Shown piece by piece: positions 27,495-36,523 of a stretch of 64,000 nt of DNA (the stretch's first letter is position 1; every line of letters begins with the position of its first letter). This stretch comes from Citrobacter amalonaticus. GTDB taxonomy: Bacteria > Pseudomonadota > Gammaproteobacteria > Enterobacterales > Enterobacteriaceae. The notes under the pieces are model-generated. The model did no database searches. It was given only the letters and a program-made list of their open reading frames with translations, and had not been told where the DNA came from. Location: NCBI RefSeq assembly GCF_001559075.2, contig NZ_CP014015.2, forward strand, positions 1,302,001 through 1,366,000, given 5' to 3'. Made by a program: the position numbers and the translations under genes.

Positions 27495-29176
27495 TCCTGC
27501 TTTTTTGCAGCACATCAACTTTTGCCGGACTTTTCGACGCGCCGGGTCGCTCGAGTTTTGTCCCTGCTGACCAGGCCTTTGCCTTTGACTTTCAGCAAAA
27601 CCAACACGATCTGAATCTCACCTGGCAGGTGAAAGACGGGTATTATCTGTATCGCAAGCAGATCAGTATTACCCCTGCGCGGGCGGAAATCGCGGAAGTG
27701 ACGCTGCCTGCGGGCGTCTGGCATGAAGATGAGTTCTACGGGAAAAGCGAAATCTATCGCAATACGCTCACCATTCCGGTCACCATCAACCAGGCGCAGT
27801 CAGGCGCGACGCTAACGGTAACGTATCAGGGTTGTGCCGACGCGGGTTTCTGCTATCCGCCGGAAAGCAAAACCGTGCCGCTAAGCGAAGTGACCGCCAG
27901 CGCGGAGCCGAAACCCGCAGCGCCAACAGCAACACAGCAACCGCAACCAGAGCAAGCGCCAGCCCAGCTCCCCTTCTCTGCCCTGTGGGCGCTGCTGATC
28001 GGTATTGGCATCGCGTTTACCCCCTGCGTACTGCCGATGTATCCGCTGATTTCCGGCATCGTACTTGGCGGTAAACAGCGTCTTTCCACCGGACGCGCGC
28101 TGCTGCTGACATTCATCTACGTACAGGGGATGGCGCTAACCTATACCGCGCTGGGTCTGGTGGTAGCCGCCGCTGGATTGCAGTTCCAGGCAGCCCTTCA
28201 GCATCCGTATGTCTTAATCGGTCTGGCGGTGGTCTTTACCCTGCTCGCCCTGTCAATGTTCGGCCTGTTCACTCTGCAGCTGCCATCGTCGCTGCAAACG
28301 CGCCTCACGTTGATGAGTAACCGTCAACAAGGCGGTTCTGCGGGCGGCGTTTTTGTTATGGGCGCAATTGCCGGACTGATTTGTTCGCCGTGTACAACCG
28401 CACCGCTGAGCGCCATCTTGCTGTATATCGCCCAGAGCGGGAACCTGTGGCTTGGCGGCGGTACGCTGTATCTTTACGCGCTGGGGATGGGGCTGCCGCT
28501 GATGCTGGTTACCGTCTTTGGCAACCGTCTGCTGCCGAAAAGCGGGCCGTGGATGGCGCAGGTCAAAACGGCGTTTGGCTTTGTTATCCTCGCCCTACCG
28601 GTCTTTTTGCTGGAGCGCATCATCGGCGATATGTGGGGCTTACGGCTGTGGTCGCTGCTGGGCGTGGCCTTCTTTGGCTGGGCGTTTATCACCAGCCTGC
28701 AGGCAACGCGTAGCTGGATACGCATCGTGCAGATAATCCTGCTGGCGGCGGCGCTGGTCAGCGTACGTCCGCTCCAGGACTGGGCGTTTGGCACGACGGT
28801 GACGCAGGCACAGGCGCATCTGGACTTCAAACCGGTGGCAAGCGTTGAGGAACTCAAGCAGGCGCTGACCGAGGCGAAAGGCAAACCGGTGATGCTGGAC
28901 CTGTACGCCGACTGGTGTGTCGCCTGTAAAGAGTTTGAAAAGTACACCTTCAGCCATCCACAGGTAAAACAGGCGCTGGGTGATACGGTACTGTTACAGG
29001 CTAACGTCACCGCCAATAACGCGCAGGATGTGGCGCTGCTGAAGCATTTGCAGGTGTTAGGATTGCCAACCATCCTGTTCTTTGATGCGCAAGGACAGGA
29101 ACACCCGCAGGCACGGGTGACGGGCTTTATGGATGCGGCGACGTTTAGTGCGCATTTGCGCGATCGTCAACCGTGA
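27470..29176 (+). CDS. dsbD: Thiol:disulfide interchange protein DsbD
   Basis: Carries electrons from cytoplasmic thioredoxin to the periplasm to keep DsbC, DsbG and CcmG reduced. The 568-residue protein has a signal peptide and an N-terminal immunoglobulin-like domain with the Cys pair in the CADAGFC segment. An eight-helix membrane domain follows, with Cys in FTPCVLPM and SPCTTAP. The C-terminal thioredoxin domain has the site WCVAC. It overlaps cutA at the start and yjdC at the end. Confidence 0.97.
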   Translation: MAQRILTLILLFCSTSTFAGLFDAPGRSSFVPADQAFAFDFQQNQHDLNLTWQVKDGYYLYRKQISITPARAEIAEVTLPAGVWHEDEFYGKSEIYRNTLTIPVTINQAQSGATLTVTYQGCADAGFCYPPESKTVPLSEVTASAEPKPAAPTATQQPQPEQAPAQLPFSALWALLIGIGIAFTPCVLPMYPLISGIVLGGKQRLSTGRALLLTFIYVQGMALTYTALGLVVAAAGLQFQAALQHPYVLIGLAVVFTLLALSMFGLFTLQLPSSLQTRLTLMSNRQQGGSAGGVFVMGAIAGLICSPCTTAPLSAILLYIAQSGNLWLGGGTLYLYALGMGLPLMLVTVFGNRLLPKSGPWMAQVKTAFGFVILALPVFLLERIIGDMWGLRLWSLLGVAFFGWAFITSLQATRSWIRIVQIILLAAALVSVRPLQDWAFGTTVTQAQAHLDFKPVASVEELKQALTEAKGKPVMLDLYADWCVACKEFEKYTFSHPQVKQALGDTVLLQANVTANNAQDVALLKHLQVLGLPTILFFDAQGQEHPQARVTGFMDAATFSAHLRDRQP

Positions 29177-29211
29177 GCGACACTTTCAGAGATAAAGACG
29201 GAGGAATGACC

Positions 29212-29787
29212 GTGCAACGTGAAGATGTCCTGGGAGAAGCCCTAAAATTACTCGAGATCCATGGGATTGCGAACACCACGCTGGAGATGGTGGCCGAGCG
29301 CGTTGATTATCCGCTCGATGAAATGCAGCGTTTCTGGCCGGACAAAGAGGCTATTCTGTATGACGCGCTGCGCTATCTCAGCCAACAGGTGGATATCTGG
29401 CGTCGCCAGCTGTTGCTGGATGACACCCTGAGTGCCGAGCAAAAGCTGCTGGCCCGCTACACTGCGCTGGCAGAGTGCGTGAGTAATAATCGCTATCCAG
29501 GTTGCCTGTTTATCGCCGCCTGTACGTTCTATCCCGATCCGTCGCACCCGATTCATCAACTGGCGGATCAGCAGAAAAGCGCGGCGCACGACTTCACTCA
29601 CGAACTGCTGACCACGCTGGAGATTGACGATCCGGCAATGGTGGCCAAACAGATGGAACTGGTGCTGGAAGGCTGTCTGAGCCGCATGCTGGTCAATCGC
29701 AGCCATGCGGATGTGGAGACGGCGCATCGTCTGGCAGAAGATATTCTGCGCTTTGCCCAGTGCCGCCAGGGCGGTGCGCTGACCTAA
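29212..29787 (+). CDS. yjdC: TetR-type regulator YjdC
   Basis: A 191-residue DNA-binding protein with an N-terminal TetR-like helix-turn-helix (IANTTLEMVAERVDYPLDEM, residues about 18-40) and a helical ligand domain. Its target is not known to me. I chose the GTG at 29212, eight bases after GGAGG; longer in-frame starts overlap dsbD. It is convergent with the LysE-type gene, sharing four bases. Confidence 0.88.
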   Translation: MQREDVLGEALKLLEIHGIANTTLEMVAERVDYPLDEMQRFWPDKEAILYDALRYLSQQVDIWRRQLLLDDTLSAEQKLLARYTALAECVSNNRYPGCLFIAACTFYPDPSHPIHQLADQQKSAAHDFTHELLTTLEIDDPAMVAKQMELVLEGCLSRMLVNRSHADVETAHRLAEDILRFAQCRQGGALT

Positions 29788-30374
29788 GCCAACAACCCCG
29801 CCCACGCAGAGATCAACAGACACAGCGCCATCAAACGCTGAAAGCGCACCATCGCCACGGTGGTGCGAAACACTCGGTTCACCGCCTTCCCCAGCCACGC
29901 CCAACACAGCAAACATCCGATAGAGATGAGCAAAAACCACAGTGCCATCAATGCAATATCGCGCAGTACATGACTCCCCGTCGGCGCAAACAGACTCACC
30001 ACCGCCAACGCCATCATCCACGTTTTCGGATTTACTATCTGCAACAGCGCCGCGGCCCGCGCGGTAAAGCGATGAGATAGTTTTCCGGACAGATTTGCAG
30101 CCGGAGCGCTGAATAACTGCCAGCTCATCCAACTGAGCCACGCTACGCCTGCCCAGCTCATCACCTGCCGCACCAGCGGATATTGATGCAATATCTCCCC
30201 AGCCCCGGCACCGGAAATCAACACAATCATGCTCGCCGCCACACAACCGCTAACCAATGCGGGTAGTGTCGCTTTCACGCCATGATGCTGGCTGTTCGCC
30301 AGGATGAGGATATTGGTAGGACCGGGGGTGATAGAGGCGACAAACGCAAACAGCAAAAACGGCGCGATACTCAC
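29784..30374 (-). CDS. LysE/RhtB-family amino-acid exporter
   Basis: A 196-residue membrane protein with about six helices and the family N-terminal signature SITPGPTNIL near residue 14. Such proteins export amino acids or homoserine lactones; the substrate here cannot be told. The start is GTG seven bases after AGGAG. It lies 38 bp downstream of an AraC-family gene on the same strand, and such pairs are often regulator and target. This gene pair is not part of the Escherichia K-12 order at this site. Confidence 0.85.
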   Translation of the reverse strand: MSIAPFLLFAFVASITPGPTNILILANSQHHGVKATLPALVSGCVAASMIVLISGAGAGEILHQYPLVRQVMSWAGVAWLSWMSWQLFSAPAANLSGKLSHRFTARAAALLQIVNPKTWMMALAVVSLFAPTGSHVLRDIALMALWFLLISIGCLLCWAWLGKAVNRVFRTTVAMVRFQRLMALCLLISAWAGLLA

Positions 30375-30412
30375 AGGCAGACTCCTTTTTAGTTGAGCTT
30401 CTGACTGTGACG

Positions 30413-31258
30413 CTATTTCCTGTAAACGTCTGGAAGGTTTGTGCACAAGCGACGGTAATGCGCAGGCGAAATACGATACGCACGCTGGAACCAGCGCCCC
30501 AGGTGGCTTTGATCGGCAAATCCCAACGCGGCTGCGACATTGACCGGCTGCGCGCCCTTCGCCAGCATCTGACGCGCCTTTGCCAGCCGCAGCTGAATCA
30601 ACCACGCGTGCGGAGCGAGGTGAAATTCGCGTTTAAAGCTGCGCGTCAGCGTAAAACGATCCGTTCCGGTCTCACGCGCCAGATCGGAAAGGCCAATATT
30701 GTCACCCATATGCGCATGCAGATAATCCCTGGCGCGGTGGGCGATCGCCGCGCTCTGTATCTGCGAAGGAAGGCGCTTTCGCCAGTGGCAATGGGTGGTG
30801 AGCTGTGAAAGAAGATGATCCATCGTACTTTGCTGCACAATACGCATCTCTTCGGTATGCAAAGCGCTAAACGTTTCGCCAATGGCGCGCACCAGCTGCG
30901 GCTCACGCGACAGCGTCCGGCTGAAATGCAGGGAATAGCTGTCCGGTGTGGTGTCATAAAGGCCCTGCAACGTTTTTGTCAGCCACTGCTCATCCAGATA
31001 AAAGGTGAGATAGGTAAACCCACCGGCCACCGGCGCATCGCCATCATGAATCTCACCCGGCTCCAGCAAAAAAGCATCGCCCGGCTGGCTGTGGTGACGC
31101 TCACGCCGACAGTGAAATTGCTGTGTACCGGAAAGGGTAATGCCGACCAGATAGCTATCGTGCCAGTGCGGGTCAAATGCATGCCCTTCAAAATGGGCTT
31201 TGATTGTCTCAATACCGGTATCGGCATGTTGTCGCAGCTCAAGCCAGTCGTTTGCCAT
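30413..31258 (-). CDS. AraC-family transcriptional regulator
   Basis: A 281-residue regulator. The N-terminal half (to about residue 170) is a cupin-like sensor domain with HWHDSYLVGITLSGTQQFHC. The C-terminal part has two helix-turn-helix motifs, the second as AAALGFADQSHLGRWFQRAY. It lies upstream of the LysE-type exporter and probably controls it in response to an amino acid. Confidence 0.86.
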   Translation of the reverse strand: MANDWLELRQHADTGIETIKAHFEGHAFDPHWHDSYLVGITLSGTQQFHCRRERHHSQPGDAFLLEPGEIHDGDAPVAGGFTYLTFYLDEQWLTKTLQGLYDTTPDSYSLHFSRTLSREPQLVRAIGETFSALHTEEMRIVQQSTMDHLLSQLTTHCHWRKRLPSQIQSAAIAHRARDYLHAHMGDNIGLSDLARETGTDRFTLTRSFKREFHLAPHAWLIQLRLAKARQMLAKGAQPVNVAAALGFADQSHLGRWFQRAYRISPAHYRRLCTNLPDVYRK

Positions 31259-31388
31259 ACTGCCCTCCTCTCGCTGCCAGCATTGCCTGTTCAGAACGCG
31301 TCTGTCTGGAAGATTTGTGCAAACTGAACGCAGAAACGCACAGATTGCCGCAAACTTAAGCAGTTGAACAGCTTTTCCCTAAATTAGG

Positions 31389-31417
31389 TTGACTGCTGTG
31401 CATGATTACGGTTTAAT
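31389..31417 (+). promoter_or_regulatory. Promoter of tRNA-Phe
   Basis: TTGACT and TTTAAT boxes are separated by 17 bp, with a GC-rich discriminator (GCGCCCCG) just before the tRNA. Confidence 0.8.
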
Positions 31418-31427
31418 GCGCCCCGTT

Positions 31428-31503
31428 GCCCGGATAGCTCAGTCGGTAGAGCAGGGGATTGAAAATCCCCGTGTCCTTGGTTCGATTCCGAGTCCGGGCA
31501 CCA
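31428..31503 (+). tRNA. pheU: tRNA-Phe(GAA), island integration site
   Basis: A complete 76-nt tRNA with anticodon GAA and CCA encoded. Its position after dsbD-yjdC matches pheU, a well-known integration site for pathogenicity islands. An integrase gene pointing towards it begins about 220 bp downstream, as expected for an element inserted at the tRNA 3' end. I could not find a second copy of the tRNA 3' end in the window. Confidence 0.97.
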
Positions 31504-31618
31504 CTTATTCAAAGCCGGTTGGTCAGATTTGCAAGATGCAATCCTGACGGACACGAAGGCGAGTCAGTAAAAACACGATGTAACGCTGTTACTTGTGGTT
31601 GAAGAAAGGCTCTTGAAG

Positions 31619-31648
31619 AACAGACTTGTCAGCGCAAGTCTGTTTTTT
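31619..31648 (+). terminator. Terminator downstream of tRNA-Phe
   Basis: Stem AACAGACTTG/CAAGTCTGTT with a six-base loop followed by a T-run. It lies 115 bp after the tRNA and before the convergent integrase gene. Confidence 0.85.
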
Positions 31649-31725
31649 CGCGTCTGATATTTGCAAGAAATCTTTTCAATGTCAAATAATGTAAGTATTT
31701 GACGCCATTCCTGGAGTCTTTCTCA

Positions 31726-32388
31726 CTACATCAATTCTGTTTCCAGTATATCCCGCAGGCTATCAACACTTTCATCAATGTATTCCAGCGTCGATGTGAT
31801 GCTGACATGACCCAGCAGTTTCTTCACCGCGTACAAATTGCGTTCTGGTGATTTCATCATGTGTGTTGCCACCGTATGGCGGAACCTGTGTGGCGTGATC
31901 GTAAACTTACACTCACGGGACAAGCGCCGGAAAAACGCTCTCAGCGGATACTCGTTCATCACCTCCGGGTACTTACTCTTTCTCATCAAGTCAAACCAGC
32001 CCACATTGAACACCTGATCGTCCGACTCCATCCCAGCCTCACCGGCTTTTCTCACCAGTACCTCCAACGATGGATACAACGACGAGACAATAGGAACCCG
32101 ATGCTCACGATGGTTTTTGGCTCCCTCAATATTCAGATCAATCCACCGTTCCTCAAGATTGATATCGCCCAACCGGATATGCAGAAGCTGGTTCTGCCGG
32201 ATGGCGGTATAACGAAACACATTCACAACCGTCAGCCAGAACCATGCCGGGAGTAGCGCATTTCTGCGACCGTTGAACATACTGCTGTTCCCCTTCCCTG
32301 TCTCAGCGTCAAGATGTTGTTCCATCAGCCGGTAGCTCGCCTTCTGGTGTGCCAACAGTGAGGTGAATAGCTTCAGACACAATGGCAT
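31726..32388 (-). pseudogene. Tyrosine recombinase, catalytic domain only
   Basis: The 220-residue frame carries the catalytic domain of a phage/ICE integrase. The first Arg is in TAIRQNQLLHIRLGD, the His-x-x-Arg box is TPHRFRHTVATHM, and the nucleophile Tyr is in SITSTLEYIDE. The N-terminal core-binding domain is absent, and the upstream end overlaps the relaxase fragment in another frame. This looks like a deletion fusion. It points towards the tRNA-Phe, as integrases of tRNA-inserted elements do. A short functional form cannot be excluded because all catalytic residues remain. Confidence 0.75.
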
Positions 32389-33079
32389 TGACCACGCCCG
32401 ACTGCGCCCGGAAGCCAGTCAGGTAGGTTGACAGGGTCCTGATGGCTTCCGGCCAGCTACTCAACCAGTTAATCGCTTCCGGAGGGATCATCTTCCACGC
32501 CAGCATTGCGCCAAAACTTTGCAACCGTTCCGGAGACGCCTCCGGTTCAAAACGAAAGCGATAAGGTTCCGGAGGTGCATCCAGCAGAGGAAACCAGCGT
32601 TTACCGTTCTCCAGCTCGACGTGGAGATGACAAAAATATTCCAGCGAAGGCAGCATTGCCGCATAAACCACCACCGCATTCCAGGCCGCACTTTGCGCCG
32701 CCTGTTCTTCTGGCGGTGCGCCAACCAGCAACATATAACTTTTCGACAACCGCGCCGCATACGACACGGTTTCCAGCATATAGTCAGCCATCCCTCCGGG
32801 GCGGGCATACGACCCACTTTCCGTAAGAGGAAATTGCTGCATCAGCGCCACACAATGCTCCAGCGGTGCAAGGTAATAGTGGCGATACATGTCTTTCGGC
32901 AGGGATGAGTAATCCCAGAGCGATTGCAGCCACTGCTGACGGCGGGTTGTCGCCAGCAGTTCACTGGCGGTCATGGGCAGAAAGTAGCCTGGAGGCAAAG
33001 AGGGTTTTATCGCCTTAACGGTCGGCGGAACATCCGGGCGCGAACGCCCCGGACGGAGAAAAGATTTCAGATTCAACAT
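32309..33079 (-). pseudogene. MobH-type (TraI_2) relaxase N-terminal homologue, active site lost
   Basis: The 256-residue frame resembles the N-terminal domain of PFGI-1-class ICE relaxases, which nick the element at oriT. The landmarks LPPGYFLPMTASELLATTRR, LAPLEHCVALMQQFPLTES and VGAPPEEQAAQSAAWNAVV match my memory of this family. The metal-binding residues do not: where the family has three His before GGM, here is ESGSYAR. GGMxDH reads GGMADY, and the LLHDIGK motif reads MLPSLEY. It is also much shorter than full relaxases. Family assignment is from memory, so moderate. Confidence 0.6.
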
Positions 33080-33174
33080 AGCGGAAGCCTGTTAAGTGGA
33101 TATTCCGCTACGTTAAACGCTGATTCTTATTGGGCAATCAACAACTCACAATTCGATTTCGAACTTTTAACCTG

Positions 33175-34044
33175 TCAGGCCAGCACGCTTCTGGCAAGAT
33201 CAACAAGGTTCATTTTCCTGTTAGCTTCATTTTTACTGTTTATCAGTTTCAGGAAATAGTCGTGTTCAAAAATAATTTCCCTTTTGCATACCGTTTCCTG
33301 TTTTGAGTTCGCAATATTGAACTCAATACTTTCAGACAACGTATGTTGATCAACATGGCGACGATGTCTGATGAAACTAAAACTCAAATCGCAGAATTTT
33401 TTATCGTCCTTAATATCAATTTGCCCATTGGCATTCCAGGTTAAATCTGGTCGTCTGGTTAAGAGTTCTTCGGTAAATTTTGCATCGAAAAATATCCGTC
33501 CTCTCAACCGCTTAGCCTGCATCATGTATGCAAATACCCAAGGTATATTCTGCCGTGTTGCTCCCCTGTAGCGCCAGCCTTCAACCGCGCGGTATTCTTC
33601 AAGCATCTGTTTCGCCAGGGCAAATGAAATCCTCATTCCAGTTCCCTTTTCTAACAGGTAAATAACCCGGTCAAATTGCTCAATTAAGGTTTGTTTTATC
33701 AATACAGCAAGTTCACTACCCGCCGCTCGCCGATCATCTTTCGTTAGATGCTTATTCTTGCTGGCATATGGGCACCACTCATATTCTTCCTTATCAACAC
33801 GACCTTTCAACGGTACAGCCACGGCACCGGCAGTCGGGAAGAAGTGCTTACCATACGGCGCATCACGCTCAAGCATTCCTATAATCTGGATCGGGTTGTC
33901 ACAAGCCGGGCAAACCGCAAACCATCCCTGGTGACCATTAATTGGCTGATACCAGGGAGCCTGTTTTTTCGTAACCTGATCAAAATTCTCCTGGGTAATC
34001 TTGTGAACCTGCTGTGTATCAACGGAAATTTTGAATACATCCAT
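33175..34044 (-). CDS. Hypothetical island protein with a putative zinc motif
   Basis: A 289-residue protein that I do not recognise by name. Near residue 45 it has CPACDNPI and further on WCPYAS, which could together bind a metal. No signal peptide or membrane helix is visible. The middle is basic and helical. It lies nine bases after a small gene on the same strand, so they form an operon, and it reads towards the relaxase-integrase end. Similar proteins may be ICE accessory genes; this is a guess from context. Confidence 0.6.
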   Translation of the reverse strand: MDVFKISVDTQQVHKITQENFDQVTKKQAPWYQPINGHQGWFAVCPACDNPIQIIGMLERDAPYGKHFFPTAGAVAVPLKGRVDKEEYEWCPYASKNKHLTKDDRRAAGSELAVLIKQTLIEQFDRVIYLLEKGTGMRISFALAKQMLEEYRAVEGWRYRGATRQNIPWVFAYMMQAKRLRGRIFFDAKFTEELLTRRPDLTWNANGQIDIKDDKKFCDLSFSFIRHRRHVDQHTLSESIEFNIANSKQETVCKREIIFEHDYFLKLINSKNEANRKMNLVDLARSVLA

Positions 34045-34053
34045 TGTTATGCC

Positions 34054-34278
34054 TCATGACGGGTATCCCACCGCAGTATGGTTAGCGATAAGACACCACC
34101 AGTCCGCGCCAATTTCAGGTACATGGCCGTGTTCCTCAGCCACCTTCAGACATGAGAGTATCGTTTCAAGGGAAACAGCGAAATGATCATGACCATTATC
34201 AAGCACAAAAACTGCACTGCTGTCACAGCAGCCAACATCAATATGAGTGCGCGTTACAGCAGGAATGTTCTCTTTCAT
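34054..34278 (-). CDS. Small hypothetical protein
   Basis: A 74-residue acidic protein beginning MKENIPAVTRTHIDVGCCDS. A longer frame is open upstream, but this ATG follows an AAGG ribosome site. It contains four Cys and several His. I do not recognise it. It is co-transcribed with the 289-residue gene downstream. Confidence 0.5.
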   Translation of the reverse strand: MKENIPAVTRTHIDVGCCDSSAVFVLDNGHDHFAVSLETILSCLKVAEEHGHVPEIGADWWCLIANHTAVGYPS

Positions 34279-34508
34279 CAGTAAGGCCTTTTTATTGGAT
34301 AAAAACGAAAACATATCCCGATGAGCCAAGTGAACAATCGAAAACTCTATCCCCAAAAATGAAAAATGCCTCCGCAGGAGCATGATTCAGATGAATATCG
34401 CCAGCAGAACTTAGCACTAATGTCTGGCCAATCTAATGATTTTTATCCTGTACGCTAAATTGTAAAAACCTTATCTTATCAATAAGCATTCGTCCCTCAG
34501 GATATGAA

Positions 34509-36089
34509 ATGATGAAAGAGAAAGACACATCCCTTAACAAGAATGAGAACGGAACTGACTTACTATCTAAGCCCTCAATTGTGAATGAGAGCAAACTTCA
34601 AAACTCATTGTTTGCCGGTACCGCTGCCAGCAACGCATTCGCAGCTCAGAAACTGGCGCAGGGCTCCGGCGTGGCCGCGTTCTTCAAAAATCATGACTCA
34701 CTGTTTTCCAGTGCCCGTAAACAATACGACGTGCTGTCTGCTGGTGCCGCTCTCAGCAACACATTCATGGCTCAGAAACTGGCGCAGGACTCCGGCGTGG
34801 CCGCGTTCTTCAAAAATCATGACTCACTGTTTTCCAGTGCCCGTAAACAATACGACGTGCTGTCTGCTGGTGCCGCTCTCAGCAACACATTCATGGCTCA
34901 GAAACTGGCGCAGGACTCCGGCGTGGCCGCGTTCTTCAAAAATCATGACTCACTGTTTTCCAGTGCCCGTAAACAATACGACGTGCTGTCTGCTGGTGCC
35001 GCTCTCAGCAACACATTCACGGCTCAGAAACTGGCGCAGGAATCCGGCGTGGCCGCGTTCTTCAAAAATCACGACTCACTGTTTTCCAGTGCCCGCAAAC
35101 AATACGACGCGCTGTCTGCTGGTGCCGCTCTCAGCAACACATTCACGGCTCAGAAACTGGCGCAGGAATCCGGCGTGGCCGCGTTCTTCAAAAATCACGA
35201 CTCACTGTTTTCCAGTGCCCGCAAACAATACGACGCGCTGTCTGCTGGTGCCGCTCTCAGCAACGCATTCACGGCTCAGAAACTGGCACAGGACTCCGGT
35301 GTGGCCGCTTTCTTCAAAAATCATGACTCACTGTTTTCCAGTGCCCGTAAACAATACGACGTGCTGTCTGCTGGTGCCGCTCTCAGCAACGCATTCACGG
35401 CTCAGAAACTGGCACAGGACTCCGGTGTGGCCGCTTTCTTCAAAAAGCAACGAGGAATGCTTACCGAAAATTATTTCGCTACAAGCGTTGCTAAACAATT
35501 AGAAAAACTAAATGCAACCGAGATTCAGCAATTACAGGAAGCTGCTATTCTATTTTCGCGCTCACCTCAAGGTGCAGCCGTTATTGCAACTAATATTCAT
35601 GCAGTAAAAGAAAAAGAACCTGACGCATTAACAAAATTAAAAAATTATATCGAAGAAAGCCCTATTACTACGAGTTTCAGGAAACTACCTTTATTATTAC
35701 AAATTATCATAATTTATCTTACAGCCACTATATCTTCAGTTGCTGTTGAAAAGAACAAAGAAATAGCAATGAGTTTAATAGAACAAGCACAACAATATGT
35801 TAGCAAAACAGTATCACCAAGCTCCCATGTTAAAAAATTAACAAGACAGTTACCCATTAAAATTGATACTAGCACATTAAAATACATAAGAATAATTACT
35901 GGAGAAAATGTCCGACTACGGGACAAACCATCAATGCAAGGTGACGTATTAGTTACGTTGGAAAAATATACCCCCGTGATCGTCATCGATCAAAGTGATA
36001 GAAAATGGTTATATGTGCAACTATCCTTCGGCAATCAAAAGCTCTATGGTTGGGTCAATCGTTCCTATACCAAAGCAATAAATCACTAG
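34509..36089 (+). CDS. Tandem-repeat protein with membrane segment and C-terminal SH3 domain
   Basis: A 526-residue protein in four parts. A short polar N-terminus (1-37) is followed by six full copies and one partial copy of a 42-residue helical repeat (consensus AALSNTF-AQKLAQDSGVAA then FFKNHDSLFSSARKQYDVLS). A charged linker leads to a hydrophobic segment LPLLLQIIIIYLTATISSVA (about 393-414). The end is a bacterial SH3-type domain (about 462-520, ITGENVRLRDKPS to YGWVNRSY). There is no N-terminal signal peptide, so topology is unclear. It is alone on its strand within the island. I do not know its function. Confidence 0.75.
   Translation: MMKEKDTSLNKNENGTDLLSKPSIVNESKLQNSLFAGTAASNAFAAQKLAQGSGVAAFFKNHDSLFSSARKQYDVLSAGAALSNTFMAQKLAQDSGVAAFFKNHDSLFSSARKQYDVLSAGAALSNTFMAQKLAQDSGVAAFFKNHDSLFSSARKQYDVLSAGAALSNTFTAQKLAQESGVAAFFKNHDSLFSSARKQYDALSAGAALSNTFTAQKLAQESGVAAFFKNHDSLFSSARKQYDALSAGAALSNAFTAQKLAQDSGVAAFFKNHDSLFSSARKQYDVLSAGAALSNAFTAQKLAQDSGVAAFFKKQRGMLTENYFATSVAKQLEKLNATEIQQLQEAAILFSRSPQGAAVIATNIHAVKEKEPDALTKLKNYIEESPITTSFRKLPLLLQIIIIYLTATISSVAVEKNKEIAMSLIEQAQQYVSKTVSPSSHVKKLTRQLPIKIDTSTLKYIRIITGENVRLRDKPSMQGDVLVTLEKYTPVIVIDQSDRKWLYVQLSFGNQKLYGWVNRSYTKAINH
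34622..35446 (+). repeat. 126-bp in-frame tandem repeat array
   Basis: Six complete units and a 69-bp partial seventh, each 126 bp. Units 2 and 3 are nearly identical at DNA level, as are units 4 and 5, and 6 and 7. This suggests recent amplification or homogenisation. The units keep the frame and have no spacers, so this is a coding repeat and not a CRISPR. Confidence 0.95.
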
Positions 36090-36196
36090 ATGCTAAAATT
36101 AGCATTAGTTTTTATTCCTAACGAATAAGCATAAAAAAATATTAGCCCCCATCACTAAGTATAAGTCGGGGGCTAAGCGATCATGTACAAAGTTGG

Positions 36197-36507
36197 TTAC
36201 GCTGCCAACGCCTGCTCACGCAGCACCAGGTATTCAAACGCTTCCCGGGCAAAGCGAGCGGCACGAAATACAGCGCGGTTATCTTCCTTCAGCGTTTGCA
36301 GCCACGACACAATATAGCTCTCATGTTGCAAGTCGCCGTTAATGCCAAGTTCAGCACACAGAAAGGCTGCTCCCATCTCCGCTATGAGTTCTTCAAACCC
36401 ATAAATTGGATCGCCGAACTTCTTCGAAGTGGAAACAATGCCTTCACGCGCCAGTCGCGAAGCATGGCCGGTGGAATGCACCAGTTCATGCAACAGCGTA
36501 CTGTAGT
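36197..36507 (-). pseudogene. ArdC antirestriction protein, C-terminal fragment
   Basis: About 100 residues of the zincin-like C-terminal domain of ArdC. The zinc motif HELVHSTGH is intact, and the third ligand Glu is likely in GFEELIAEMGAAFL. In-frame sequence continues upstream (YNYSTLL) until the IS element, then ends. The N-terminal single-strand DNA-binding domain is not found on the other side of the IS, so the gene was truncated by insertion and deletion. ArdC proteins protect incoming plasmids and ICEs from restriction. Confidence 0.8.
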
Positions 36508-36523
36508 TGTAAATAGACCCGTT

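Noticed and set aside
30375..30605. N-terminal extension of the LysE-type gene
   Set aside because: It overlaps the AraC-family gene, and the GTG at 30374 has a good ribosome site and starts the family's first helix.
34622..35446. CRISPR-like array
   Set aside because: Units are 126 bp, contiguous, coding in frame, and have no unique spacers.
34585..35502. A second long open frame across the tandem repeat region on the plus strand
   Set aside because: The repeat unit is a multiple of three, so absence of stops in one unit is copied to all. The frame lacks a ribosome site and ends soon after the repeats.
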